From contig OUQQ01000001.1 of assembly GCA_900404475.1 (NCBI GenBank), positions 1 through 64,000 on the forward strand: a DNA stretch of 64,000 bases. Reading direction: 5' to 3'. Numbering within the stretch: position 1 is the first letter of the stretch; every line of letters starts with the position of its first letter. The notes under the pieces were generated by a model. It did not search any database. It saw only the letters and a list, made by a program, of their open reading frames with translations, and had not been told where the DNA came from. The position numbers and the translations under genes are program-made. Below, piece by piece: positions 1 to 10,467 of the stretch. Origin of the DNA: Spongospora subterranea. Its lineage: Eukaryota > Endomyxa > Phytomyxea > Plasmodiophorida > Plasmodiophoridae.

Positions 1-1230
1 GTTCGTCGAACCATTTTGCTTTTTTCTGTCACGGGGGAAATCACGGGCTCCTGTACCAGGTACCCCGAAAAGATGTACATTTGGGGGGTATAAATCCCCG
101 TGATCTACGGTAATATGATGATTCTGCACGGTGCAAGGTATGCAGAAACTATGGTTAGCTATTAGTCGGAATTGATTGCAATCTTTGCAAGAACGTTTGT
201 TTGAGCCTCATCGCAGAATGTGTACAGTTTTGACGAAACACTGGTGGAATCTTTTGAAACGTTGATTCGCTTTACTGAGCGCCTTATGATAGGAACTTCC
301 AACATGATGAACAGAGTGACAGAATACAATCAGAACAATGCATCGGTACAAAACTTTCTTCGCATTGGGGCAAATTACAGTTGCAGGTAGAGTGGGTTCC
401 TTTGTTGGATAAAACCACATCAATCTGTATCATGATAGTACTAACAACTTCATTCTTCTTGGCAATTCTGCAAATTGGAAGAGCCAAACCCTCGTTAGAC
501 ACTTCATCTGCTGAAGTGGAGGTAGACCCCGCTTCCCATTTGTTTTTGTATGTTGCGGCATAAGAAGCAAATTCTCAACAGATACGAATAGCTATGCACT
601 GAGATCTGGAAAGACACTTGTCGAGGAGGCACTTGTCGAGAAGACACTTGTCGAGAAGACACTTTTCGAGACACCTCAACGAAACATGGGCCTTTCCAAT
701 TCCAATGGCTCAGTTGGACCACATTGCGGATTATCTGCCTTGTTCTCCTTTGTGGTGGCGTCCACAGATGTCTCTTATCGTGAATAATTTGTTTTCAAAA
801 GTTGCAGCAGCCCAACCTCATCAATTCTGACTTTGAACCAAGACCCTGCTGTCATAATCAGCCATGCCAAGCCCCGTGTTATCGAACGCGATAGTGCTCA
901 ACTGAATCCAAGAAGTGTTGTGACTCGGCTGATTTCGTGAAGAATGCGTGTTAACTTTAAGTAAAGACCGCCTTGGTACATTATGGCAGTCATAAATTAT
1001 CATTTTGATCCAACATCAACAGCCAAACGATGCTCATATTCGCTGTGGGGAAGGCGTCAAGTTAAATTCATCGCCCCCCTGTTCAACCATGGCATTGATT
1101 TTTACAGTACGGTTAACAAAATTATGGTGGGATATGGCTCGGCAGTAGGAAATTTGGTAATTTGGGCCCAAAGGGTTCCTCTACTCATTCGGTGTGAGAA
1201 ACCAAGCAGGGTATTTTATATTTTGAACGA
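1..1230. other. Gene-poor stretch, no supported gene
   Basis: Only short ORFs of 60-140 codons occur here, and none carries a recognisable motif or a convincing exon chain. A short tandem repeat lies at about 611-671. The stop codon of the P-type ATPase (minus strand) is at 1231, so part of this stretch is probably its 3' untranslated region. Confidence 0.6.
611..671. repeat. Four-copy 15-nt tandem repeat
   Basis: Four imperfect copies of a unit close to AGACACTTGTCGAGA follow one another. The second and fourth copies differ by one or two bases. The short ORFs crossing it translate it as a repeated SRRHL peptide, but no gene can be supported around it. Confidence 0.75.
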
Positions 1231-4200
1231 TCACCAGGCAATTTTGGCGATGAATGATTCCGGGTATTGGCGAACAATATATTTGCGAATCTCGTCCAGC
1301 AATAAAACTCCAAAGGCAAGGGGAATGGGTAGGAACCACCATTGTACTTCAACGAAACCGAAGACGAAGATGTTTCCGCTCCCTGGGGCCGTTGAAATGT
1401 AAACATTGCAGATAGCAATGACGAAATGAGCGACAATGCAGCCCATCAGAACAATATTACGGTGAGGCCCAAAGAATGGGTTTGACTGAAGAATTGACAT
1501 GCGCCTGCTGCGAGTAGATAGGACGTTGCCAATCTGCATTACCACCATTGTGACGTAGAATATCGACTGACTAACAGCCACCTTCGAATTCAATGCCGAC
1601 AACGGCAATCCTTTATAGCCTTCCCCCCACTTGTCGAAGACAAACATGACATCGAAGAAGCCGAATCCTTGAGTGCGCCAATACAAGAAGAACATGCCAA
1701 AACAGCATATGCCAATGGAAAGACCAAGAAATAAATAGGCCTGTAAAAAGAACCTGTAGTCCACTAAGCGGGTCTTATGGATATTTCGCGGTCTCTTGAG
1801 CATGAGATCAGATTCCGGCTGTTCATACATGAGGGAAATGGACATAGTCACGTCATGAAGAATGGAAAAAATGACCTGCTGGTATGAGGTCAACGGGATC
1901 TGCATCCCGAGGAAAACGTTGGTAATTACGGCCATCATCTCGACAAACGTCCCGGTTGGTAGAATGTAAAGTGTCACTTTGCGAAGATTTTCAAACACCA
2001 GGCGCCCGTTCTCTATGGCCACCGGGATAGATGCGAAGTCATTGTTTAACAGAATGATATGTGCGGATTCTTTGGCGACATCGCTTCCTGAACCCATGGC
2101 GACCCCAATATCGGCCGTCCGCAACGCTGGAGCGTCATTTACTCCATCTCCAGTCACTGCCACAACGCTTTCTCCTCGTAGCTTGATTTCTTGAACTATC
2201 AACATCTTCTGTTCGGGAGTGGTTCGTGCGAATGCAATTTCAGTGTATTCCGTACAGATCACATCCCAATCTCGAGACTCTAACTCTCTTACTTCGTCGC
2301 CAGTGATCACTATCGCTTTCACTGGTTCATCTAAACTCGGCTTCATCTCGCTGCGCATCAACTGCGATGCTCGTTTATAGGCTATGGCGACGTTGCGAAG
2401 CGTAGCAAAGTCATCGACCACCTTGGCAGTGATGATCCCGACTTGGCGGGCGATCGATTCGGCAGTTAGACGGAAGTCGCCAGTAACCATGAACACCCGA
2501 ACACCAGCTTTGCGAATTGTGGCGACGGCTTCTGGAACGTCAGCACGAGCTGGATCACAAATCCCGAAAAGCCCGATAAAACACAGACCATGAAGATGGT
2601 CCTCGATGAACTTGGTCATGAGCTCATTATCGGCCAATTGCTGTTCGGTTAATGGTCGATTGACTATCGTCATGGCAGCTAGAATAACACGCTTTCCAGA
2701 CCGACTCCACTCTATCTGGGTGTTTTCAATGTAGCTGAGGGAAGTCGCGATGTTGATCTCAGCACCGTTATCGTCCAGAGCCTTGGTACAATTCTTGATA
2801 AGAATATCAGGTGCGCCTTTCACATACATCAATACGCGTCCAGACGATAGATCCTTACAGATCGTCACCATCATTTTCGTTTTCGAGTTGAATGGGACAG
2901 TAAATATCCGATTAAAACCCCCATTTGCCTGCTCCGGTACCAAGTTTGTCAACGCCAATTTCATAACGGCAACGTCTGTAGAGTTGCCTCGTATCTCAGG
3001 TTCACCAGTTTTACCATCACGTTCATCTACTGAAGCTTCATTACAAACGTAGCCGATTTGTATCAGATTTTGAAGCGATTGTGACGACTCCTTAGGCAAA
3101 GGACCGTTGCCAGGAAAACTCCTTCCAGCAACCGCGACTTGATCAACAAACATCTTTCCTTCAGTTAACGTACCAGTCTTGTCCGAACATAGAACCGACA
3201 TAGATCCAGCTGCTTCAATTATGGATAGGTTTTTGACCAGAACATGCCGACCAGCCATGATTCGCGCCACGATGGTTAATGCTAGCGCCACACATACTGG
3301 CAAACCTTGCGGAACTAAGGCTGTCAAACAGCCCATCGAGTTTATGATGGCGACGTTCAGTGATGCATAATTAGGGTGGGCCCGCCGAGTCCAGAAGGTC
3401 CAGTACAGCATCGAGAGGACAAATAGAAGGACGGCGCCAATTGAAATCGATATCGTAGCTGTGATGATATCGCGCTGTAGAACCGTCGGTTCATCACGAG
3501 GTTTGGACGACATTTGGAAGACGCGTCCAAGGACAGTGTCATCGCCTGTCGCAAATGCGATCCCCACCCCTGAACCTTGCACAATAAACGTAGACGAGAG
3601 CGCCACATTCTTGGTTTCGAATGGATTACGATCGGTGGCTTTAGTCGTGCCAGGAATAGGATCCGATTCCCCTGTGAGCAGTGACCGGTCGATTCTCAGA
3701 TCAACCGATGCCTCGAGCAGATATATATCGGCCGGAACCCGTTGCCCAAGAGATAAGTGGACAATATCGCCACAGTAAACTTGGTCGCTAGGGATTTCGA
3801 CTTTGACACCATCGCGTGTAACAACTGCCATATCGGTGACCAGAGTTTTGATAGCTTTCATCACCTGACTTGCGTTGTAGTCAACCACAGCATAGAATAT
3901 AGTCGAGACAAGGATGACAGCGAGAATCAACACGCCAACACCAAGGTTAAAGACCTGTGGATCTGGCTCTCCCAACGGTTTATACGATAGAAAGCTCATA
4001 ACCATCGCTGACCACATCAACGCATTGAATCCTCCGAAAATGTACTGGGCCCATTTTCTGACCCAGTTCGACTTGGCTGGTGAAAGGCGGTTTGATTTAC
4101 CGGATTGACTCAAAACCGCAACCGCTTCCTTGCTCAACCCCTTTGATCGATCGGAGGAGAACATACTGAGAACCTCTTGGGGAGGTAATAAATGAACTTG

Positions 4201-4413
4201 CATATTGCGCATGGCAGCAGCGGGGTCCTTTTCGCCAACTATCATCTTGACGTTATGGCCCAGGCTGAGCCCATACGTTGCCGATAGGGTCCTGAATGAG
4301 GCGATATTGATCTCAGACGGTTCACGAGCCATTTGCCCCTGGTCGGGTATCGCGCGTTCCGATCCAGACCGCACCACAACATCGTGCATCTCGACCGCTC
4401 CCGCTTTCGACAT
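1231..4413 (-). CDS. P-type ATPase, IIC (Na,K/H,K-ATPase alpha-like) with altered cation site
   Basis: Integral membrane cation pump of about 1060 residues, encoded without introns. The first ATG is at 4413; the upstream reading frame has none. Seen in order: a cytosolic N-terminus, M1/M2 with the IIC-type segment LFGGFNALMW written here as IFGGFNALMW, the actuator motif LLTGESDP, M4, the phosphorylation motif CSDKTGTLTEG (Asp about residue 411), the nucleotide-binding KGAPD, the hinge TGDGVNDAP, then M5-M10 ending in DEIRKYI, like the Na,K-ATPase C-terminus. The family pumps Na+, K+ or H+ at the plasma membrane and usually pairs with a beta subunit; none is visible here. Oddities: M4 has VPQGLP where the family has VPEGL, and M6 has Ser at the position of D804 while keeping D808. 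Ion specificity therefore cannot be assumed. Assignment to class II is secure and subclass IIC is likely. Confidence 0.93.
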   Translation of the reverse strand: MSKAGAVEMHDVVVRSGSERAIPDQGQMAREPSEINIASFRTLSATYGLSLGHNVKMIVGEKDPAAAMRNMQVHLLPPQEVLSMFSSDRSKGLSKEAVAVLSQSGKSNRLSPAKSNWVRKWAQYIFGGFNALMWSAMVMSFLSYKPLGEPDPQVFNLGVGVLILAVILVSTIFYAVVDYNASQVMKAIKTLVTDMAVVTRDGVKVEIPSDQVYCGDIVHLSLGQRVPADIYLLEASVDLRIDRSLLTGESDPIPGTTKATDRNPFETKNVALSSTFIVQGSGVGIAFATGDDTVLGRVFQMSSKPRDEPTVLQRDIITATISISIGAVLLFVLSMLYWTFWTRRAHPNYASLNVAIINSMGCLTALVPQGLPVCVALALTIVARIMAGRHVLVKNLSIIEAAGSMSVLCSDKTGTLTEGKMFVDQVAVAGRSFPGNGPLPKESSQSLQNLIQIGYVCNEASVDERDGKTGEPEIRGNSTDVAVMKLALTNLVPEQANGGFNRIFTVPFNSKTKMMVTICKDLSSGRVLMYVKGAPDILIKNCTKALDDNGAEINIATSLSYIENTQIEWSRSGKRVILAAMTIVNRPLTEQQLADNELMTKFIEDHLHGLCFIGLFGICDPARADVPEAVATIRKAGVRVFMVTGDFRLTAESIARQVGIITAKVVDDFATLRNVAIAYKRASQLMRSEMKPSLDEPVKAIVITGDEVRELESRDWDVICTEYTEIAFARTTPEQKMLIVQEIKLRGESVVAVTGDGVNDAPALRTADIGVAMGSGSDVAKESAHIILLNNDFASIPVAIENGRLVFENLRKVTLYILPTGTFVEMMAVITNVFLGMQIPLTSYQQVIFSILHDVTMSISLMYEQPESDLMLKRPRNIHKTRLVDYRFFLQAYLFLGLSIGICCFGMFFLYWRTQGFGFFDVMFVFDKWGEGYKGLPLSALNSKVAVSQSIFYVTMVVMQIGNVLSTRSRRMSILQSNPFFGPHRNIVLMGCIVAHFVIAICNVYISTAPGSGNIFVFGFVEVQWWFLPIPLAFGVLLLDEIRKYIVRQYPESFIAKIAW

Positions 4414-5215
4414 GTTTGGCTGATGCGGAGGTGTCAAAGGCCCCAATTCGTGAATGGCGCCGTCACCCTGGATCGTGCTGTACAGAGGTAATGGCACGAG
4501 CCACGATGAAAAGATCACCTTTATGTAGTGACACACCTCGTCTTTAGGATAGTTGAAGATTGTGAGTCTGAACAATTGGTGTTACTCACACTATTACCAA
4601 GTCAACCACTGCCATTCTCAGTCGACTGGAGTGGGTTGATTGAGTATAGAGTCAGTGGCAGATTCCTTTCCAAATGATGGGACTACGTCTTGATTGTGTT
4701 CGCTTTTCGAATGATTGTGTGACGATGGTGTTGGCAAACGTACGCGAGATCGGTGTCATCTCGAGTTGCGGCAGCAATCAGGGGGGTGACGATTTGATAA
4801 TACAAAACGGAATTTACTACTACGATTATGAAATCTACACAAAGCATCCCCATCACTGAGAATTCCATTCATATATGTCTCTCTTCATGCGTGGTCTGAG
4901 TGCTCTATCATCCGTTAATGGCGCGATCAATTGCAATCAGTGCGACAGATGAAGTCAAAAAAGACGTTGAAACTCATGGTAAATTTCCGGTTTGTTTATA
5001 TTGGCCGTTTGCATGACTGTTATTTCCAAATATTCTCCTGCAAAGACAGCGATGGCGGCAATTAAAAATGTTGCAGACGTTAAAACGTGCGGAGATTACG
5101 TCAATCTTTGAAGACAGAGGTGAATTCAGTTGCAGGCTCTTACTTGAAAGGAATAAACAGATTTTAGTTCGGACGGTACGAACTCAAGCTCGAATCCGCT
5201 GACGCACAGAACTGG

Positions 5216-5688
5216 CAACATCATGACTGGAATTGAGATGCCACCGCACTCGGGCAACACGAGGGCCCCTCAACAAGCCTCGAACACAGAACTGGAAGAC
5301 GCGCGCTCACGACTTACAGAAGCCGCCTTCGCACAAAACAACGCCAAACAGTTGGCACTAGAAGACCCAGAAAACGTTCCCTTCGACAGCAACTCCAGCA
5401 GGCGCAACAAGATCTAGGGAAGGCCTCGATCGACTACGCTCGCGCAGCAGCAGACACAAAGCCCACGTGTCCTTTTCCGACAACAATAAAGAACTAACGT
5501 TTGAATGTACTGATCTGGCATCTACGTGGAAATCACTGGGTTTTCTGCCAACCGTTTGGCGTTGTTTCCGCGCGAGGGCGGCTTCTGTAAGTCGTGAGCG
5601 CGCGTATTTCAGTTCTGTGTTCGAGTCTTGTTGAGGGGCCCTCGTGGTGCCCGAGTGCGGTGGCATCTCAATCCCAGTCATAATGTTG
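5216..5688. repeat. Long inverted repeat, arms about 142 nt
   Basis: The left arm (5216-5357) and the reverse complement of the right arm (5546-5688) match at nearly nine positions in ten, with a spacer of about 190 nt. Both arms encode the same peptide on opposite strands, beginning MTGIEMPPHSG and continuing to RSRLTEAA. The frame is kept in both, so the arms may be a duplicated coding fragment, or the ends of a foldback element. A transcript through it would form a long hairpin. No target-site duplication is obvious. Confidence 0.85.
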
Positions 5689-6449
5689 TATGCGTTGATG
5701 CATTTCATGTCCATGACGGCTTTTGAAGCCAGTTCTGTGAGGTCATATCCAATACACTATTGATTGTTTGCTTACCTGGGCTATCTCAATCACATCACTC
5801 GTTCTCTTCGCCTGTCGAGGTCCTTACAATGACAGCTTTTCAGTTTTTTCTCCTCCTCAACATGACAAAATGGTGTTAGGAACCACCTAAGAAATGGGCA
5901 ACTTTATTAGCTCCGAGCAAGTGCATGAGCAAATCGTGACCGCCGCTGGTTGTACCCAATCCATCATCGGAGCCGGTCCCACCGAATCGGCCATCCCTCA
6001 CGTTGGACAACTTGAGAAATCCACCACGTCAGCACGTGCTGAATCAATCATCGCGGACGTCAGATGAAATGTCTACTACCCCTATTTCACCGCTTTCTGA
6101 TATCGTCTCGTCCATCGTCAATGCTTTATTCGATTTCAAGACGTCCTTCGAATTGCGATGTGGATCGGATTTCAGCGCGATTGTGGCGTTGGAAAACTCT
6201 TCCCTCAAGTACATCCACCCGCATACTGCAACGCGCCATGTAAAATGAGGCCACAAAAGGGCACGTAGCCGACAAACCCGTTGAGGGGTTTCGATCACAG
6301 TCCTTCATCAGCGACGACCTAACCGTAATCGGCGAGGAATTTTGCTGCGCGGGATCCCGTCGTCACCTTTCCCGAAAACATCATTTCGCATCCCGTACTG
6401 CTACACGTCGCGTGTCCGGTTGGCGATAGTGAAGGCTCACAGATGATCC

Positions 6450-6615
6450 AAAAGCCCGTTCGAAACATCTTGTCGGGGATAAGGAGTACGTCCTGGCCGC
6501 TTTGAGAAATTCTATCAACCACAGAACCCACTTCTCAAGCCGCATGTTCGTGCGTGGCCGACATTCATATTACGACGGGATGACGAGACCACAAGAATGT
6601 TTCGAACGGGCTTTT
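6450..6615. repeat. Perfect 19-nt inverted repeat
   Basis: AAAAGCCCGTTCGAAACAT at 6450-6468 recurs as its exact reverse complement at 6597-6615, separated by 128 nt. No gene overlaps it convincingly. Confidence 0.8.
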
Positions 6616-7058
6616 CTAAGATACTCAGTTATGATTTCTCTAGAATTGAAAGAGCTGACACGGCTGGGGGAATAGCTGTTGCCATGTCTTGATGCACCGG
6701 ACGCAAACAGAAATCCGCCGTTGATTTCTCACTAAGATAGCGTGCCCATCTTGATCAATACCAGCAATCTGCCGGCGGCCATGCGTGGTCCATTGCATCA
6801 TGTGAAACGCTTCAGTATGGTTAACAAATGTAGGTGAGATCCAACCGCATCTCTTTCTACGTAATTCCTCGGATTATGCTTCGAAGAATTGAACACCGCA
6901 ATCTGGACACACCTTTGAAATCTAAAATTGACGATACGACTGTAAAATAGAGTTGATCAACGACTGTGCGAGATGATGGTAGGACTTTTAACACAGGGGG
7001 TTTTCCACTGGGGGATTACATTCTGGCAACTCAGTCCCCGACGATCAATTTCCCCATA

Positions 7059-8311
7059 ATGTATTCAACACCGAGAATCGAGCTCTTGCATCTTGCATAT
7101 CCGGTGGGGAGGAGAGAGGTCAAACAAACAATCCCCAAACAATGCCGTGTGTATACAGTACATAGCGAACTTTTACAGTACGACAAACCACCTCTGAATC
7201 TGGTTTTATTTGGCGCTTTGCCATCTAACAAGATCGGCTGTGAAAACCACGGTATGTTGGCCTTAGAGGCTCTTGAACAGTCTCTCTACACAGCGCGATC
7301 CATCGAAGGGCATGCACGCTCGTCAGCTTATCACTTATCGGCCACGTGCGCCCGAATTAATATGCATGGGGCGCGTCCTCATCGCTACAAACTGGTGCCA
7401 CAGTCCACAACGGAAGCATTATTACGAACAACGGCAACAAAAAGGCGCGACCACTTACACTATTTGACCTCAGAGGCTAAAACCCATTTAGAGGAGTTAA
7501 CATTGATGACACAAGACCTGGAAGAACGGTTGGACTATGCCCTTTACCAAATTGAAGAGAGATTTGAATCTGTGAGACAAAAAATTGAAGAGAAGTATCT
7601 ATCATTCAATTTCACATACTTCTCGTAGTGACATTGACTTTCAGATATGCTGGCGAAATTCAAGCTCTACAATTATCCATCGATAAAAGTACAACAGCTA
7701 TGGAAACTCTGCAAAGTGAAACAGCGATCCATGCGGAGGATATCTCGGCATCGTCAGAAAATCGTAGTCAAGAAGAGGAAATTGCAACAACTTTATTCCG
7801 TATTGACGAACAAGAATCAATTCTTCGCAAGATTCAGGCAGATAAAGCCCTTAATCATGAACAAGGACATACTATTCTCGAAAGAATATATACTTTGCAG
7901 CAGGAATGGGATCTTCAGCAAGAGCAAAATAATGCAAGTGGGGATATCGCGATGGCACCCAATACTGATGACATCGTTGTTAAAGAACAGGAAAGCGCGG
8001 ATATGCAACAGGAATTATCAAATCTGGATCACAAACAAAACTTGCAACGCAAAGCTTTGTTATCTGAACTCAGTGCCATCGTTATAGCTTTCGCCTCATC
8101 ACGTTCTGTTTCGGCGAATGCTGTACGGATATTGGAACACATCATCTGCAGTGAGAATTTTTCCATCAGCGTTGAAAAACTTGACAGTGTGTTTCCCCAA
8201 ATTTCAGAATCAACACGGCAAACGGTGGAAACAACTCTAGTTGAATTGGAATCTTTGTGCATGGTTCACAGACAAACAAACATGATCTACCTAGGGAATG
8301 CCACACAATAA
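7059..8311 (+). CDS. Coiled-coil protein of unknown function
   Basis: Two exons are joined by a 50-nt GT-AG intron (7595-7644). The join is phase-consistent and reads KIEEK|YAGEIQAL, running a long heptad-type helix through the splice. The product is about 400 residues from the ATG at 7059. The first ~130 residues have no recognised domain. The middle (about 150-310) is strongly coiled coil, rich in Glu and Gln. The last ~75 residues (SVSANAVRILEHII to the end) have the helix spacing of a small winged-helix domain, but this is inference. The start is uncertain, because the frame is open upstream to 6957 without an ATG and an extra 5' exon is possible. It sits 104 nt upstream of another coiled-coil gene on the same strand. 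I do not recognise the family. Confidence 0.6.
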
Positions 8312-8415
8312 TCGTGACACGCGCCGCTGGAATAAACTAAAGATATATATTTGATATCAATTCTACTTCGGCATCGATAGTTTGAGTTTTCAAAAAATTT
8401 ATGAAGTAGCTTTCT

Positions 8416-10278
8416 ATGATAGATGATAGTATCGCTCACAAGCTGTTGAACCGATCGCCGGCTTTCCTTTTGCGTGACAAAATCCGTTTGTTTGACAGAT
8501 TTGCAGTCTCGACCGAGACCGTGTCCCCTGCATTGACGTCAAGATGTGCTCGGGATGACCAATTGCCTGATAATGTAATGTTCCCAGGATGGAAAGAAGT
8601 ACCCAAACCGCCACTTCCAGCCATTCCTTTACTTGCGGCGCCACTAAAAACCGATAAACACTTCTGGAAGCCAACATCCCGCAAACCAGTAAGCGTGGAT
8701 ATCAGCACCAGCCAAAATATTAACAAGTACCACGACCATGCTCAATCAAGCATGATTGTGTCGGTTCCGATTGTTGCCGATCCATTATGGTCGCCTCGAC
8801 CAGATCTCAGCAACTCAAACTTGGAAGCGATTGAGGACGATCTTAAAACGATCATGGAAACGGCGATCATGGCCAATACACATGTGCTCACATCGAAATT
8901 CCAAGATGTTTTAAAAACGCAATATAATCAAGTGGAGCATCATCATCGAGTCTTGGCTGACCACTACAAAGCACGTGTGACAAAGGCCATGATTGCTGCT
9001 CAAACAAAGTTAAACCGCTGCCGAGAAGAGTTGCGTTCATCGAACCTAAGGATTCAATTTTTAGAAAAAGTTGTCTTTGAACGGGATTCACTCCGAAAGG
9101 AAAACGAGGAGCTTCGCACGCAGGTCAGGCGGATTACAAAAACATTTGAAGAAGAAAAAAATGATCTTGTCGAGAAGGTTAAGTTTCTGAGAAATCTGGC
9201 AGCAAGCACTACAAGACCGAGAGCACCAAGTTGCTCGCCTGAGCATAAACGAAATTCCATCTTTCCTGCATCTCCTCTCCAGCCAATAACGGTTCAACAA
9301 CCGGAGCCGGTCAAAGAAGACGTTAAGCCGCTCGTAGACAGGCAATTGTACAGTCCTGTCGATAGTTTACAGGACAATACAGCAGCTGATGACACTATCA
9401 AGAATCTGATATTAGAACTGGAAGAAAAGCAGGAACAGATTGCAGACTTGACAAAAGCACAGAGTCTTATTGAAAAGCGCTCGAGAGCGCTTGCTGAAGA
9501 AAATAACCGGTTAAAGCACGACTTATCCCAAGAAGTCATCAAATATGAAAACGATAGAGAGAAGTTGATGTCCAGTTCTGCTAAGGCAGTAACTGACGTC
9601 AAAGACCTGACTGCTCAGTTAGATATTGCTAAAGGACGAATAGAGTCATTGAACATCAACGAATTTAGAACATCGACCCTCTTGAAAAAAGCAATGATGG
9701 ACCTGAAGACAGAAAGATCAGCTAATGAAAACATGGAGCGGGACATGAAGCAGATGGTCCAACAGTTAACTGATTCATTACTACGAACTCGGAGAACCAT
9801 GTGTATTCGGTCATTGCTGTTCCAGGCTCATGTCACACAAATGAGAAGATCGATCGGAATATGCGACAAAATCGACGAGTATTTGAACGCGCAACTGACA
9901 TGTAAAGAGTGTTTCAATACGATGAAAAAGCCTCAAGTTCTATATCCATGCGGGCACTCTGTATGTGAAGGGTGCGTTGATGCCCTTCGCGATAACGAAA
10001 CAGGGCGCCTAGTTTGCAATGATTGCAATGGAATATGTGAGTCTATTACCGTAACAAATTCAGTTGTTGATGCTATTATTTCACAATATAATTGGTGGAA
10101 AGTCTCACTGGGGGATATGAGGAAGAAGATTTTGGGCGCTGAAGATGCGCTATCAGGATCCGCTATGGGGGATATCAAGTTTGCTCATGCGCTTTCAGAA
10201 CAAGCTAATGAAGCGAATCCCATGCTGAGGCAATCTTTAGCCAGGTTGAATGTAAATTCAAGCCGCAATCGAAATTGA
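8416..10278 (+). CDS. Coiled-coil protein with C-terminal RING-type zinc finger
   Basis: Single-exon gene of 620 residues. The N-terminal ~130 residues are low in predicted structure and rich in Pro. Two coiled-coil blocks follow (about 170-290 and 335-470), separated by a Ser/Pro-rich linker. Near residues 496-540 there is a RING-like array: CKECFNT, then PCGHSVCEGC, then VCNDCNG, giving a C-x2-C...C-x-H-x2-C-x2-C...C-x2-C spacing. The family meaning of such a finger is usually E3 ubiquitin ligase activity or a structural zinc fold; the partner is unknown. A coiled coil followed by RING resembles TRIM-like or Bre1-like layouts, but no B-box is visible and it is not recognisably Bre1. The ATG at 8416 is the first in frame. 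Confidence 0.85.
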   Translation: MIDDSIAHKLLNRSPAFLLRDKIRLFDRFAVSTETVSPALTSRCARDDQLPDNVMFPGWKEVPKPPLPAIPLLAAPLKTDKHFWKPTSRKPVSVDISTSQNINKYHDHAQSSMIVSVPIVADPLWSPRPDLSNSNLEAIEDDLKTIMETAIMANTHVLTSKFQDVLKTQYNQVEHHHRVLADHYKARVTKAMIAAQTKLNRCREELRSSNLRIQFLEKVVFERDSLRKENEELRTQVRRITKTFEEEKNDLVEKVKFLRNLAASTTRPRAPSCSPEHKRNSIFPASPLQPITVQQPEPVKEDVKPLVDRQLYSPVDSLQDNTAADDTIKNLILELEEKQEQIADLTKAQSLIEKRSRALAEENNRLKHDLSQEVIKYENDREKLMSSSAKAVTDVKDLTAQLDIAKGRIESLNINEFRTSTLLKKAMMDLKTERSANENMERDMKQMVQQLTDSLLRTRRTMCIRSLLFQAHVTQMRRSIGICDKIDEYLNAQLTCKECFNTMKKPQVLYPCGHSVCEGCVDALRDNETGRLVCNDCNGICESITVTNSVVDAIISQYNWWKVSLGDMRKKILGAEDALSGSAMGDIKFAHALSEQANEANPMLRQSLARLNVNSSRNRN

Positions 10279-10467
10279 TAAAATCCTAGCGTCGGTGAAT
10301 ATCGTTTCTTCCTGCGAAGTTCGTTAGCTTCCTGGAATTTGGGGTAAAATACGGCACGTTGGACTTGGTTCTTTAACAGATGATTCAACGAAACGGCACG
10401 CGTCAATGAAGACATGTCACGATAGACCCTGTACGATCAGTTCATACAGGATTTGCAGTGCCACCCG

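Larger units (their letters stand above)
4414..7058. other. Gene-poor stretch with inverted repeats and small ORFs
   Basis: No gene can be supported over about 2.6 kb. It holds the presumed promoter of the ATPase, a 142-nt inverted repeat (5216-5688) and a 19-nt perfect inverted repeat (6450-6615). A 57-codon ATG ORF at 5894-6067 begins MGNFIS, which resembles an N-myristoylation start, but nothing else supports it. An upstream exon of the coiled-coil gene that follows may lie near 6888-6966. Confidence 0.5.

Noticed and set aside
7628..8311. Separate gene starting at 7628
   Set aside because: Its start would be GTG; the acceptor at 7644 and the phase-perfect join to the upstream exon show it is the second exon of the coiled-coil gene.
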